A program made the translations under genes and the position numbers. Positions 1-7,456 of a DNA stretch of 19,843 bases are shown piece after piece. The stretch lies in the NCBI GenBank assembly GCA_021160245.1, contig JAGHCW010000094.1, positions 1-19,843 on the forward strand, written 5' to 3'. Every line of letters begins with the position of its first letter. The stretch's first letter is position 1. Below the pieces are notes generated by a model. It searched no databases. It saw only the letters and a program-made list of their open reading frames with translations, and was not told the DNA's origin. The stretch comes from a bacterium (GTDB taxonomy: Bacteria > B130-G9).

Positions 1-733
1 CCCTCAACATTTTCGCCGCACGCTCGATTTTCTTGAATACCCCGCGGCCTCTTCTCTCGTCAGTCTCCGCCTCGAGGCCCTCCACGCTCAGCATCAAACC
101 TGTATTGCCAAGCTCCGAGAGGCGCCGCGCGACATCCTTCGTTATGCACTGGCCGTTCGTGTAAATCTGGAACCAGCAGTCCTTGTGCTTCTCATAAACG
201 TCGAGCATCTCAGGACGCATGAACGGCTCCCCGCCGGTGATCGTGAAGAAATGCACGCCAAACTCCTCCTTCGCCTCATTGATCACCCGGTGGATGACGT
301 CAAGCGACAGGTCCGGATAGCCCCTATACTCATTCGCCCAGCAACCACGACAATTCAGATTGCACTTCGAGGTGACGCTCAAAACGATAAGATCGGGCGG
401 CCTGAAACCCTCGCGGTCTCGAAAAGCGAGTCGCTTCTCCTCACCCACGAACATCGAGTTGAAAAACACATTCTCAACAAAACCGGTTCGGCACGACTCG
501 TTCAGCTGCGATGAGAGCCGCTTGAGCCACTTGCCAATCGGGTGACCCTGAACGATTATCTCGCGCAGCTTTCTCGAGGCCACTCTGTGGTCCTCCACAA
601 GCGCAAGCCGCTCCCAGAATTTGGTCATCCGAACGATCTCCTCGTCCGAACCACTCGATAGCGCGGCGAGAATCTGCTTGCTAATATGCTTGGCAACGCC
701 CTTCGAAAGATGCTGAATCAGTGTCCGTCTCAT
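1..733 (-). CDS. Radical SAM domain protein, C-terminus cut off by the window edge
   Basis: About 244 codons read without a stop from ATG 733-731 to the left edge, so the C-terminus is missing. The start is supported by a GAGGGAGGA Shine-Dalgarno a few bases upstream; a nearer in-frame choice does not exist because ATG 738-736 stops at once. Residues 1-115 are a helical N-terminal extension without a recognisable family. The radical SAM core begins about residue 118 with the [4Fe-4S] motif C124-x3-C128-x2-C131 (CNLNCRGC), followed by the GGEP motif at 167-170 that contacts SAM. Family knowledge: such enzymes cleave S-adenosylmethionine to a 5'-deoxyadenosyl radical. The substrate cannot be told, and any SPASM or auxiliary-cluster domain would lie outside the window. 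It lies 79 bp behind the TetR gene on the same strand, so the two probably form one operon and the TetR protein may control it. Confidence 0.88.
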   Translation of the reverse strand, partial: MRRTLIQHLSKGVAKHISKQILAALSSGSDEEIVRMTKFWERLALVEDHRVASRKLREIIVQGHPIGKWLKRLSSQLNESCRTGFVENVFFNSMFVGEEKRLAFRDREGFRPPDLIVLSVTSKCNLNCRGCWANEYRGYPDLSLDVIHRVINEAKEEFGVHFFTITGGEPFMRPEMLDVYEKHKDCWFQIYTNGQCITKDVARRLSELGNTGLMLSVEGLEAETDERRGRGVFKKIERAAKMLR

Positions 734-812
734 CTCATTCCTCCCTCTCTGCTAGGCGATGTCCCAACGCTCGCCTTCTGCCTCTTAGATAAATCGATGT
801 GAATAACCGCTC

Positions 813-1439
813 CTACGTTCTCGTAACCGAAGCACTTCTCGGCGAGAAGAATATGTCAACAATGGACGATGCTCGCTCACGGGCGCATTCAACCTTGCCC
901 TCGGAAAGCCATCTGGAAAGATGAGCATCAACAGTGCTGATTAGAGCAAGCGCCTTCGCCCGCGAATCGCCGCACAGAGCGTCACTCTCCTCGATCCAAT
1001 TCCTGAGCGCATCCTCGGCGTGCTCTGCATATCTCGAAATCTGAGCCCTCACCTGCTCCGAAAGCCCATCCATCGACCCGTGCGCCAAGCCGAACTTCTC
1101 ATTCATGTATATCCTGAAAAACTGAGCGTTCTCCTGAAAATACTGAAGATGCCTCTCAATAAACCGCTCTATCGCCTTCTCTCCAGCCACGTCCGCCTCT
1201 GTTATCCCCCTCAAACGCTCCTGCAAGCGCGAAATATGCTCGTCAATGAGTGAGGCGTAAATTTCGCGCTTGCTCTTGAAAAACTTGTAGAGAGTGGACA
1301 TCCCGAACTCCGATTGCCTCGAGACGTCGCCCATTGTGGTGCCGGGAAAGCCCTTCCGAGCAAACATCTCCTGTGCTGCCTCAAGAATGCTGCGCCTGCG
1401 GAGACGATGCTCCCTTTCTTTTCTGCCGATCATCTTCAT
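813..1439 (-). CDS. TetR/AcrR-family transcriptional regulator
   Basis: 208 residues, the usual length for TetR regulators. Residues 13-62 form the N-terminal DNA-binding domain, with the pattern ILEAAQEMFARKGFPGTTMGDV and the recognition-helix end STLYKFFKSKREIY. The rest is a helical ligand and dimer domain without a specific signature, so the inducer is unknown. The start at 1439 is tentative: GGGAAG lies 10 bases upstream, and an in-frame ATG six bases downstream (1433) is also possible. The radical SAM gene follows 79 bp downstream on the same strand. A sigma70-like promoter (1524-1552) with a palindrome immediately downstream of its -10 box suggests autorepression, which would also govern the radical SAM gene. 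That regulatory reading is inferred. Confidence 0.9.
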   Translation of the reverse strand: MKMIGRKEREHRLRRRSILEAAQEMFARKGFPGTTMGDVSRQSEFGMSTLYKFFKSKREIYASLIDEHISRLQERLRGITEADVAGEKAIERFIERHLQYFQENAQFFRIYMNEKFGLAHGSMDGLSEQVRAQISRYAEHAEDALRNWIEESDALCGDSRAKALALISTVDAHLSRWLSEGKVECARERASSIVDIFFSPRSASVTRT

Positions 1440-1502
1440 AAGTTCGCCACTTCCCTCGAGATGAGATTAGTCATTCCAAGAATATATCTATTACCCAAAA
1501 GC

Positions 1503-1516
1503 GGAATACTCATTCC
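1503..1516. promoter_or_regulatory. Palindromic operator candidate for the TetR regulator
   Basis: GGAAT-ACTC-ATTCC is a perfect inverted repeat lying just downstream of the -10 box of the leftward TetR promoter, at the likely transcription start. The 8-mer TCATTCCA occurs here (1510-1517) and again at 1471-1478 in the TetR 5' leader, giving a second half-site. Palindromes of this size at the start point of a TetR gene are typical autoregulatory sites. Binding is inferred. Confidence 0.5.
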
Positions 1517-1523
1517 ATACACC

Positions 1524-1552
1524 ACTATAAGCTCCTATGAAAAAAACGTCAA
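1524..1552 (-). promoter_or_regulatory. Sigma70-type promoter for the TetR/radical SAM genes
   Basis: On the minus strand TTGACG (1552-1547, 5/6 to consensus), a 17-bp spacer, then TATAGT (1529-1524, 5/6). The start of transcription would fall near 1517, about 80 bases upstream of the TetR ATG and next to the palindrome at 1503-1516. Confidence 0.65.
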
Positions 1553-1652
1553 CCCAGCATCAGCATAGTCCCTAGAAACGACACGAACACATCCATCTTC
1601 GCCTTTGCATTTTCCCCGTTTCTGCCTTGATGAATTCCTCCTCAAGAAAGAC

Positions 1653-1682
1653 TTGACTCGCGTGGAGCTCGACTGATAGAGT
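1653..1682 (+). promoter_or_regulatory. Weak promoter candidate for the secreted-protein cluster
   Basis: TTGACT (1653-1658), an 18-bp spacer, and TAGAGT (1677-1682, 4/6). It is the best rightward match in the 307-bp divergent intergenic region 1440-1746. The remainder of that region holds the TetR promoter and operator on the other strand; I see no RNA gene or further ORF in it. Confidence 0.3.
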
Positions 1683-1746
1683 GGGATAGCCGAAATACAA
1701 AATTGCTTATCACCCAATAATATCGGTAGAAATGGAAGGGAACATC

Positions 1747-1971
1747 ATGTTGGCACGTTTCGGGATCTTTGTCTTGTTCGCTATTATTTTCTCCGGATTC
1801 CTCAACTTCGCAACGTGCGCTGCGATCGAGGTTAAGGTTGACGCCTCCGATCTCGCCGCGCCACCAAATGCAATGGACAGGGAGGTTTATGAGTTCACTG
1901 TCGCCGGCGGCAGGGACGGCGGAGGCTCTCCACCCCAAAACGATGCCAAGATAGCAAAGGAGGAGAAGTGA
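1747..1971 (+). CDS. Small exported protein (74 aa), probable relic of a beta-helix paralog
   Basis: ATG 1747 is chosen because GGAAGGGAA lies six bases upstream; the earlier in-frame ATG 1732 has no such site. Residues 1-25 form a clear signal peptide (MLARFG, a hydrophobic run, then ATCA before the likely cleavage). The mature part is only about 50 residues. Its end, YEFTVAGGR followed by DAKIAKEEK, resembles the end of the downstream beta-helix protein (AEFLIMGGER... DAKIAKEEK). The stop TGA (1969-1971) shares one base with the ATG of the next gene, and the last codons contain that gene's AAAGGAGG ribosome site, so translation is probably coupled. I read it as the two ends of a former full-length paralog left by an internal deletion. 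It could instead be a genuine small leader or exported peptide. Confidence 0.55.
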   Translation: MLARFGIFVLFAIIFSGFLNFATCAAIEVKVDASDLAAPPNAMDREVYEFTVAGGRDGGGSPPQNDAKIAKEEK

Positions 1972-2020
1972 TGAGAACGGGTCGTATCATTCTTCTGGTT
2001 GGCGCGTGTCTGCTAATCGT
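1942..2020 (+). repeat. Junction repeat, copy 1, with embedded Shine-Dalgarno
   Basis: 79 bp that recur at 3975-4053 with one mismatch (1947 C versus 3980 T). It spans the last nine codons of the upstream gene (DAKIAKEEK), the ribosome site AAAGGAGG (1956-1963, seven bases from the start), the TGATG stop/start overlap, and the first 16-17 codons of the next signal peptide. The period is 2033 bp. It marks the boundary of the tandem duplication unit. Confidence 0.93.
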
Positions 2021-4004
2021 ATCCTTCTCAGCACGAGGGGCGTTGTCGGCGGATTATTACGTCGATGCGGAGCTCGGCAGCAATGACAATTCTGGCCTCT
2101 TGCCAGACGAGGCGTTCAAGACAATCACTTACGCTCTGGATACTATCAGGACGGACATCACGACACCAGCGACGATTCGTCTTGCGGCTGGCACCTATTC
2201 GGAGGATACGAATGGAGAGACATTCCCGATAATGATGACATCGGCAACATCTCTGATTGGAGGAGGGCCTGAACTCACGATTCTGTTCTTCGACCAGACG
2301 GAGAGTGAGGTGGGCAAACCCAAATGTATATTTTGTAACGAGATTACGGACGTCCACATTGAGGGGATTTCTATTGAAAGAGCCGGTGAGAAGAGCATAG
2401 CAGTGGCTTTTTACTCGTGCCACGGGCAGACGTCAGTTAAGAACTGCAGCATGAGAGGTGTTAGCAACGGCGTCATGAATTACACACCGAATCGCTACGA
2501 TGAACACTGGATACTCGATATTGAGGAGTGCTACATTGAGGGGGGAGTATATTACGACGGTACCAAGCAGGAAACAATCAAATCCTGCACTTTTGCCGGC
2601 GGCTTCGTTCTGGGTGGTACTCTTTTGACAATTGAGGACTGCGCTTTCATTGAGTGCTATGTCCATCCAGGCGGCAACCCGGGTCGTATATCGAACTGCA
2701 CGTTTCTGGACTGTGGGCTTCGAATTGATGGCGGAGTTTTAACAATGGAGAAATGCAGTGTCATTCGGGGCAATGTGATAGGCGACACCTGCGACTGGCC
2801 GCCATCGGGCATCGATGTCTCGATCAATGATTGCCTATTCGTCCCACGCTCCGATACTCGGCCGGTCTATGCCGCGATTGATTTCACTGTTTTCCACGTC
2901 GGGGACATGCCATCGACGTATCCTACAATCAAGTTCTCAAAAGATGTCGAGCCGGGCGTGAAACTCAAAGTCAACAACTGCCAGATTGCGAATGGCAAGT
3001 ACGGCATAAGGACATTTTTACAGGGCAGTCCCTCGGTGGGGTGTGATTCGACGATCACAAATTGCAGGATATCGGGAACCCAATATCCGATTTGTCTCAG
3101 CGGGCATTCGGCGCTTCGAAACTGCCTCATCACCGCCAACTCGGGTGATGGCTATGCGCTCTTCTTACAGCATGGCGGGAATGTCTGGAATTGCACAATC
3201 GCTGGCAATGACATGTTCGGCATTGGAGCGAGTGACGGACAGGCGACGGTAAGGAACACAATTCTAGAGAATTCGGGAGAGGAGATCACTTCATCGGGGA
3301 AATACGAGGCAGTTGTCATGCGCAGCCTCATTGAGGGTGGTTTCGAGGGGGAGGGGAACATCGATGCCGACCCGCTCTTCGTCCCGGGTCCGCTCGGGGA
3401 CCACTACCTCAGCCAAGTGGCGGCCGGGCAGGATGCGGACAGCCCGTGCGTGGACGCTGGCACCGGCCTGGCAGCCAGTTACGGACTTGCTAGCAAAACG
3501 ACCAGAACGGACAACGTGCCCGACGCCGGCATGGTGGACATCGGTTACCACTACCCCGGAACGCCTCCTACGATCGACTGCCGAATCGCCACCGGCTCGA
3601 TCGTTGCGGCAGGCGTTGACGAGGCGCCTCGTTTCACGCCTGGTGATAGGCTGACGGCTCAGGCGTCGCTCAGGAACGACGGCCCGCCGATTTGGGTTGA
3701 CATTTACGCGGGATTCTTGTGCCCGGGTGGCAGCATCCTCTGCCTCACTGCGGAGGGTTTGACGCCCGATTTCGGCCCGCTGGTGCGCGACTTCCTCTTG
3801 GACACGGGCATGGCAATTGACCCGACTACGCTGCTCTCATACGAGATCACGGTCCACGTGCCGGAGGGCGAGTACGCCTTCGCCACAGCGCTCTCCTTCG
3901 CCCGCGAGCCATTCCGACCCATCGGCCAAATCTCCACCGCCGAGTTCCTGATTATGGGTGGCGAGAGAGCACCTGATGCTAAGATAGCAAAGGAGGAGAA
4001 GTGA
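1971..4004 (+). CDS. Secreted right-handed beta-helix protein, paralog 1
   Basis: 677 residues from ATG 1971; the GTG at 1968 is in frame but sits too close to the strong AAAGGAGG site. Residues 1-27 are a signal peptide ending ALSA. Residues 28-75 (DYYVDAELGSNDNSGLLPDEAFKTI) match the DUF1565-like opening of many extracellular beta-helix proteins. Residues ~85-450 are rungs repeating about every 20-25 residues around an Asn/Asp/Glu-Cys step (KNCSM, SNCTF, NDCLF, NNCQI, TNCRI, RNCLI, WNCTI), implying a cysteine ladder. Residues ~464-528 carry the DADPLFVPGP...SPCVDAG...VDIGYHYPG signature that closes such helices. Residues ~530-660 form a separate beta-rich domain also found in the protein at 9623-11803. 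No catalytic residues for polysaccharide cleavage are evident. The last 13 residues or so (ERAPDAKIAKEEK) are absent from paralog 2 and come from the junction repeat. Confidence 0.9.
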   Translation: MRTGRIILLVGACLLIVSFSARGALSADYYVDAELGSNDNSGLLPDEAFKTITYALDTIRTDITTPATIRLAAGTYSEDTNGETFPIMMTSATSLIGGGPELTILFFDQTESEVGKPKCIFCNEITDVHIEGISIERAGEKSIAVAFYSCHGQTSVKNCSMRGVSNGVMNYTPNRYDEHWILDIEECYIEGGVYYDGTKQETIKSCTFAGGFVLGGTLLTIEDCAFIECYVHPGGNPGRISNCTFLDCGLRIDGGVLTMEKCSVIRGNVIGDTCDWPPSGIDVSINDCLFVPRSDTRPVYAAIDFTVFHVGDMPSTYPTIKFSKDVEPGVKLKVNNCQIANGKYGIRTFLQGSPSVGCDSTITNCRISGTQYPICLSGHSALRNCLITANSGDGYALFLQHGGNVWNCTIAGNDMFGIGASDGQATVRNTILENSGEEITSSGKYEAVVMRSLIEGGFEGEGNIDADPLFVPGPLGDHYLSQVAAGQDADSPCVDAGTGLAASYGLASKTTRTDNVPDAGMVDIGYHYPGTPPTIDCRIATGSIVAAGVDEAPRFTPGDRLTAQASLRNDGPPIWVDIYAGFLCPGGSILCLTAEGLTPDFGPLVRDFLLDTGMAIDPTTLLSYEITVHVPEGEYAFATALSFAREPFRPIGQISTAEFLIMGGERAPDAKIAKEEK

Positions 4005-4053
4005 TGAGAACGGGTCGTATCATTCTTCTGGTTGGCGCGTGTCTGCTAATCGT
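3975..4053 (+). repeat. Junction repeat, copy 2, with embedded Shine-Dalgarno
   Basis: Second copy of the 79-bp block at 1942-2020, 2033 bp downstream, 78/79 identical by eye. It again encodes DAKIAKEEK, places AAAGGAGG (3989-3996) seven bases before the next ATG, and joins the genes by TGATG (4002-4006). The third gene lacks this block at its own end, so the array stops there. Confidence 0.93.
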
Positions 4054-5998
4054 CTGCTTCTCGGAACGAGGCGCGTTGGCTGCGGACTACTACGTCGATG
4101 CAGAGCTCGGTAGCAATGACAACTCTGGCCTATTGCCAGACGAGGCGTTCAAGACAATTGCGTATGCCCTTAACACTGCTGCATCAACGCCCGCCACAAT
4201 CGCTGTGGCTGCCGGGACTTACTCCTTCGAGACAAATGGCGAGACTTTTCCGCTTGCGATGATGTCATCTACTTCATTGATGGGGGAAGGAAGTGATTCC
4301 ACTAGAATCCTCGCTGATGCCGAATCTCAGTGGATAATTGAGGCCAGCCATTTGGACAAGGTGAGGGTAGAAGGGCTGTCATTGCTTAGGCCGTTCCCGG
4401 TCTCAACCAGAGCAGGTGGGATGGTAACATATAGTTGCGGAAGCGTTTGCCTGCGAGACTGCGTCGTACGTGGGAATGCATCCTTTGGCCTTTCGTTAGG
4501 GGTATCTTCGTCTCCGAGTGCACAAGGGACGCTCTCGATCGACAGCTGCATAATAGCCGATAACGGTTTGTGTGGCATATCATGTGATAGCCCCAACACA
4601 TGGATTAGGAATTCTTACATCGAGGACAGGGCCTCTCTTAAGAAGCAATTCACAGTTGTGAATTGCACATTTATCGGCGACGGCGTCTCTGGAGGCGGCC
4701 ATCCTGGTCTTATATCGAACTGCACTTTCTCGGACTGTGGGATTAGCCTTAATAGCGGCACTTTGACGATGGAGAAATGCAGTGTCATTAACGGTAACGT
4801 GATAGGCGAGACCTCTGACAGGGCGTTGCATGGCATCGACGTCACGATCAATGATTGCCTATTCGTCCCAAGTTCCGACGCTTGGCCGGCCGATGCCGCA
4901 ATCGATTTCACGGTGATGGACGCCGGCGGCGACATGCCATCGACATATTCTACAATCAAGTTCGCAGAAGACCCCAAGCCGGGCGTGAAGCTGAAGGTCA
5001 ACAACTGCCAGATCGCCCAAGGCGAATACGGCATACGCACATTCTTATATGACAACCCCTCGGTGGGCTGTGATGCGACGATCACAAACTGCAGGATATC
5101 AGGAACTCAATATCCCGTCGATCTATTCGGGTATTCGACGCTTCGGAACTGTCTCATCACTGGCAACTCAGGTGATGGCTATGCGGTCTTCCTGGAGCGG
5201 CGTGGAGAAGTCGAGAACTGCACAATCGCTGACAACGATATGTTCGGCATCGGCGCCAGGATACGCACAGCGAGTATCACGAACACCATCCTGCAAAACA
5301 CCGGCGATGAGATCACTTTATTAGGGGGATACCAGCTAGTTGTCATGCGCAGCTTAGTACAGGGTGGTTTCGAGGGCGAAGGCAACATCGACGCCGACCC
5401 GCTCTTCGTCCCGGGCCCGTTTGGCGACCACTACCTCAGCCAACTCGCCGCCGGGCAAAATGCTGATAGCCCCTGCATCGACGCTGGTTCAGGCCTTGCG
5501 GCAAGTTATGGACTTGGCAATAAGACCACCCGAACGGACAACATGCCCGACACCGGTATGGTTGACATAGGCTACCACTACCCAGGAACGCCTCCTACAA
5601 TCGACTGCCAAATAGGCTCCGGCTCGACCGTTACGGCTGGCGTTGACGAGGCGCCTCGTTTCACGGCTGGCGACACCCTGACGGCTGCGGCCTCGCTCAA
5701 GAACGATGGCCCGCCGATTTGGGTGGACGTTTACGCGGGATTCTTATGCCCAGACGGTAGCATCCTATGCCTCACGGCTGCCGGTCTAACACCCGATTTT
5801 GGCCCGCTTGTCCGAGATTACCTTCTGGACAGGGGCATGTCGATTGATCCGACAACGCTGCTATCCTACGAGTTGAGCGCCCATGTCCCACAAGGCGAAT
5901 ACACATTCGCAACGGCCATCTCATTCGCCCGCGAGCAATTCCGATCAATAGGTGCAATCAGCACAGCGCCATTTGCGGTTGTAGGCTCGGGTAAATGA
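4004..5998 (+). CDS. Secreted right-handed beta-helix protein, paralog 2
   Basis: 664 residues from ATG 4004, which overlaps the preceding stop by one base. The signal peptide (to about residue 27, ending ALAA) and the YYVDAELGSNDNSG opening are nearly identical to paralog 1. Residues ~75-235 diverge strongly in sequence and length. Rungs such as SNCTF, NDCLF, NNCQI, TNCRI, RNCLI and ENCTI then realign. The helix-closing signature (DADPLFVPGP ... VDIGYHYPG) and the C-terminal beta domain (DGPPIWVDVYAGFLCPDGSILCL ... GEYTFATAISFA) are again close matches. It ends naturally in AVVGSGK without the junction tail. Likely role, by family and export signal: cell-surface or extracellular structure, adhesion or glycan binding. 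No enzyme activity can be claimed. The paralogs differ mainly in the early rungs, which would be the variable face. Confidence 0.9.
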   Translation: MRTGRIILLVGACLLIVCFSERGALAADYYVDAELGSNDNSGLLPDEAFKTIAYALNTAASTPATIAVAAGTYSFETNGETFPLAMMSSTSLMGEGSDSTRILADAESQWIIEASHLDKVRVEGLSLLRPFPVSTRAGGMVTYSCGSVCLRDCVVRGNASFGLSLGVSSSPSAQGTLSIDSCIIADNGLCGISCDSPNTWIRNSYIEDRASLKKQFTVVNCTFIGDGVSGGGHPGLISNCTFSDCGISLNSGTLTMEKCSVINGNVIGETSDRALHGIDVTINDCLFVPSSDAWPADAAIDFTVMDAGGDMPSTYSTIKFAEDPKPGVKLKVNNCQIAQGEYGIRTFLYDNPSVGCDATITNCRISGTQYPVDLFGYSTLRNCLITGNSGDGYAVFLERRGEVENCTIADNDMFGIGARIRTASITNTILQNTGDEITLLGGYQLVVMRSLVQGGFEGEGNIDADPLFVPGPFGDHYLSQLAAGQNADSPCIDAGSGLAASYGLGNKTTRTDNMPDTGMVDIGYHYPGTPPTIDCQIGSGSTVTAGVDEAPRFTAGDTLTAAASLKNDGPPIWVDVYAGFLCPDGSILCLTAAGLTPDFGPLVRDYLLDRGMSIDPTTLLSYELSAHVPQGEYTFATAISFAREQFRSIGAISTAPFAVVGSGK

Positions 5999-6136
5999 CG
6001 AGATAGAAGGCTCGCGGTCTTCATCCGGGTGTAGATAAAAACCAGGGCACTTAATCCAAATGGATGATGTTCGGAAGAGAAAAGCAGCAACAAAGATAGT
6101 ACGTAAGCCTCTTTGGCAAGCTCAAAATAGCACACC

Positions 6137-6217
6137 GTCCCCCTGTGACCGGTAAGAGAGGCCGGTGCATTGGGATGTACCAATGAGGTGGGGACCGCCG
6201 CCGCCCGCCCAACGGCG
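6137..6217. other. Intergenic segment with a predicted three-way junction plus hairpin
   Basis: Between the convergent beta-helix and IclR genes. An outer stem GTCCCC (6137-6142) / GGGGAC (6190-6195) encloses two perfect hairpins: ACCGG (6148-6152) / CCGGT (6162-6166), and CATTGG (6168-6173) / CCAATG (6180-6185). A further stem CGCCG (6196-6200) / CGGCG (6213-6217) follows at once. No T-run makes it a standard terminator. It may act as a bidirectional transcription barrier, a small RNA, or a remnant of a mobile repeat. The rest of 5999-6249 shows nothing I recognise. Confidence 0.45.
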
Positions 6218-6249
6218 TAGCCCACCACCAGTTTCTGCGATCTTAATCT

Positions 6250-6927
6250 CTAGCCCAGCGCCTCACCAAGAGCAGCTGCTTTCTGACTGCAGAGCTCCGC
6301 ATAGTTCTTCTTGACGCTGGCGTCTAGCCGCTGCTTCGGCGCTAGAATGGCAAGAACTCCCAGCTTATTCTTCTTCGAATCGAATACAACGGAGCTGATG
6401 ACTCCGATGTCCTTGTCATCATGAGAAGTGGTATAGTCACTTACGGGCATTGCCGCTCTCGTCGCCAGATTCACGTCGTCAAGCGCAATACCAAAGGCCT
6501 TCTCAGAAACGCACTTGCCGATATATGGCTGCAACCTGATTGGCCTGTCAGTCGGTCTTTCCGACACAACCAGAAGACCCGGAAACTCCCCGCCCGCAAC
6601 GGCGAATAGCACAGTCTCGTTGGTTGCCGCAGACAAGTCATCCATCACGGGTTCGATCTTATCCGAAGAGAAGTCTCTCCTCAACACTGTCGAGCCCAAC
6701 GCGAAAACCTTAGGTCCTGGTCTATATGCGCCCTTTGGTTTTTGGAGCACGTATCCCATTTCCTTCATGACCTGAAGAACTCTGTGCGCGGTTGACTTGC
6801 TGATGTCCAACTTCCGCGCTATCTCGCTTACCGTCAGTTCCTTTTCACTCCAACACACAATCTCAAATACGTTGAGACAATGTGAAACCATCGGCAAGCC
6901 AGCATACTGATCAGGTGGCCGTCCCAT
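6250..6927 (-). CDS. IclR-family transcriptional regulator
   Basis: 225 residues, slightly short for a family that usually runs about 250. Residues 12-65 are the winged helix (LTVSEIARKLDISKSTAHRVLQVM, then MGYV and the wing). Residues ~85-220 are the IclR effector domain (NETVLFAVAGGEFPGLLVV, YIGKCVSEKAFGIAL, and a closing IGVISSVVFDSKKNKLGVLAI strand region). The start is supported by GAGGTGAACA directly before ATG 6927. The usual 'HATA.GKA.LA' stretch is modified to GKCVSEKAFGIAL, so the ligand cannot be guessed. The genes on either side are transcribed away or convergently, and no catabolic gene is adjacent. Its promoter lies within a long inverted repeat at 7035-7107, a plausible operator for this protein. 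Confidence 0.88.
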   Translation of the reverse strand: MGRPPDQYAGLPMVSHCLNVFEIVCWSEKELTVSEIARKLDISKSTAHRVLQVMKEMGYVLQKPKGAYRPGPKVFALGSTVLRRDFSSDKIEPVMDDLSAATNETVLFAVAGGEFPGLLVVSERPTDRPIRLQPYIGKCVSEKAFGIALDDVNLATRAAMPVSDYTTSHDDKDIGVISSVVFDSKKNKLGVLAILAPKQRLDASVKKNYAELCSQKAAALGEALG

Positions 6928-7014
6928 TGTTCACCTCATTCCATTCCAAATGTTACAAAAACACTACAAATTCTTCCGTTTATAGTACTCTTAAGACTTA
7001 GGTTTATATATATT

Positions 7015-7043
7015 ACTATTGTTCCTGAGACCGGTTTTGTCAA
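7015..7043 (-). promoter_or_regulatory. Promoter for the IclR regulator
   Basis: On the minus strand TTGACA (7043-7038, perfect), a 17-bp spacer and AATAGT (7020-7015, 4/6), next to an AT-rich downstream stretch. The -35 box is inside the outer arm of the inverted repeat 7035-7107. Confidence 0.6.
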
Positions 7044-7107
7044 GCGATTATTGAGGCAAATTTCACATAGGAGCGGAAACACCTCAATAATCTAACTCTT
7101 GACAAAA
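7035..7107. repeat. Interrupted inverted repeat holding two back-to-back TTGACA boxes
   Basis: Outer arms TTTTGTCAAG (7035-7044) and CTTGACAAAA (7098-7107) are perfect complements. Inner arms GATTATTGAGG (7046-7056) and CCTCAATAATC (7082-7092) are also perfect. They are separated by one base on the left and five on the right, with a 25-base centre. The outer arms contain the -35 boxes of the leftward IclR promoter and of the rightward repeat copy A. The arrangement suits a regulator binding both arms, or a DNA hairpin. Confidence 0.8.
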
Positions 7108-7410
7108 TATGTGAAAACATGTCCTATGTCTTCGTAGTGTTTTGAGGGGAATTCTTGAGTGTTAGGTTAGAACCCGGGCCCATTGGATTCTGGTGCTGCA
7201 AAATTGTGACGCCGTTACACGCACGGGGAAAACAGCATGACTTGTCCGTCGAGGGTAGATGGAGTCCGCGCGCCTCGTAACCGAGCGCAAACATCCGGCG
7301 CGCCAATGGCTCGAAACGCGCCTCATGCCATCCTCAAATGCCTTTTACAACACCCGATTCACCTATATGAGAGGGAGCATGAATCAATTCAGGGAGGAGG
7401 CTCGCTCATC
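7075..7410 (+). repeat. Promoter-led ~335-bp element, copy A (decayed)
   Basis: Aligns with 9175-9512 across its whole length, roughly three quarters identical by eye, with single-base indels. It starts with TTGACA (7099-7104), but the -10 position reads TCCTAT, a poor match. The hairpins that are perfect in copy B are each broken here by at least one mismatch (for example AGAACCC facing GGATTCT). No reading frame on either strand is shared throughout: frames are interrupted by a stop or an indel in one copy. It probably represents a non-functional copy of a non-coding element. It ends about 45 bp from the convergent radical SAM gene. Confidence 0.8.
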
Positions 7411-7456
7411 TGATTACGAGAGATTCATCTCGGAACAATTGAATCTTGGATAGGGA

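Noticed and set aside
185-514. Plus-strand 109-residue frame at the left end
   Set aside because: It lies wholly antisense to the radical SAM gene, whose Fe-S and GGEP motifs are intact.
7259-7453. Plus-strand frame of 64 residues in repeat copy A
   Set aside because: A stop codon directly precedes its ATG, the corresponding frame in copy B ends early, and there is no ribosome site.
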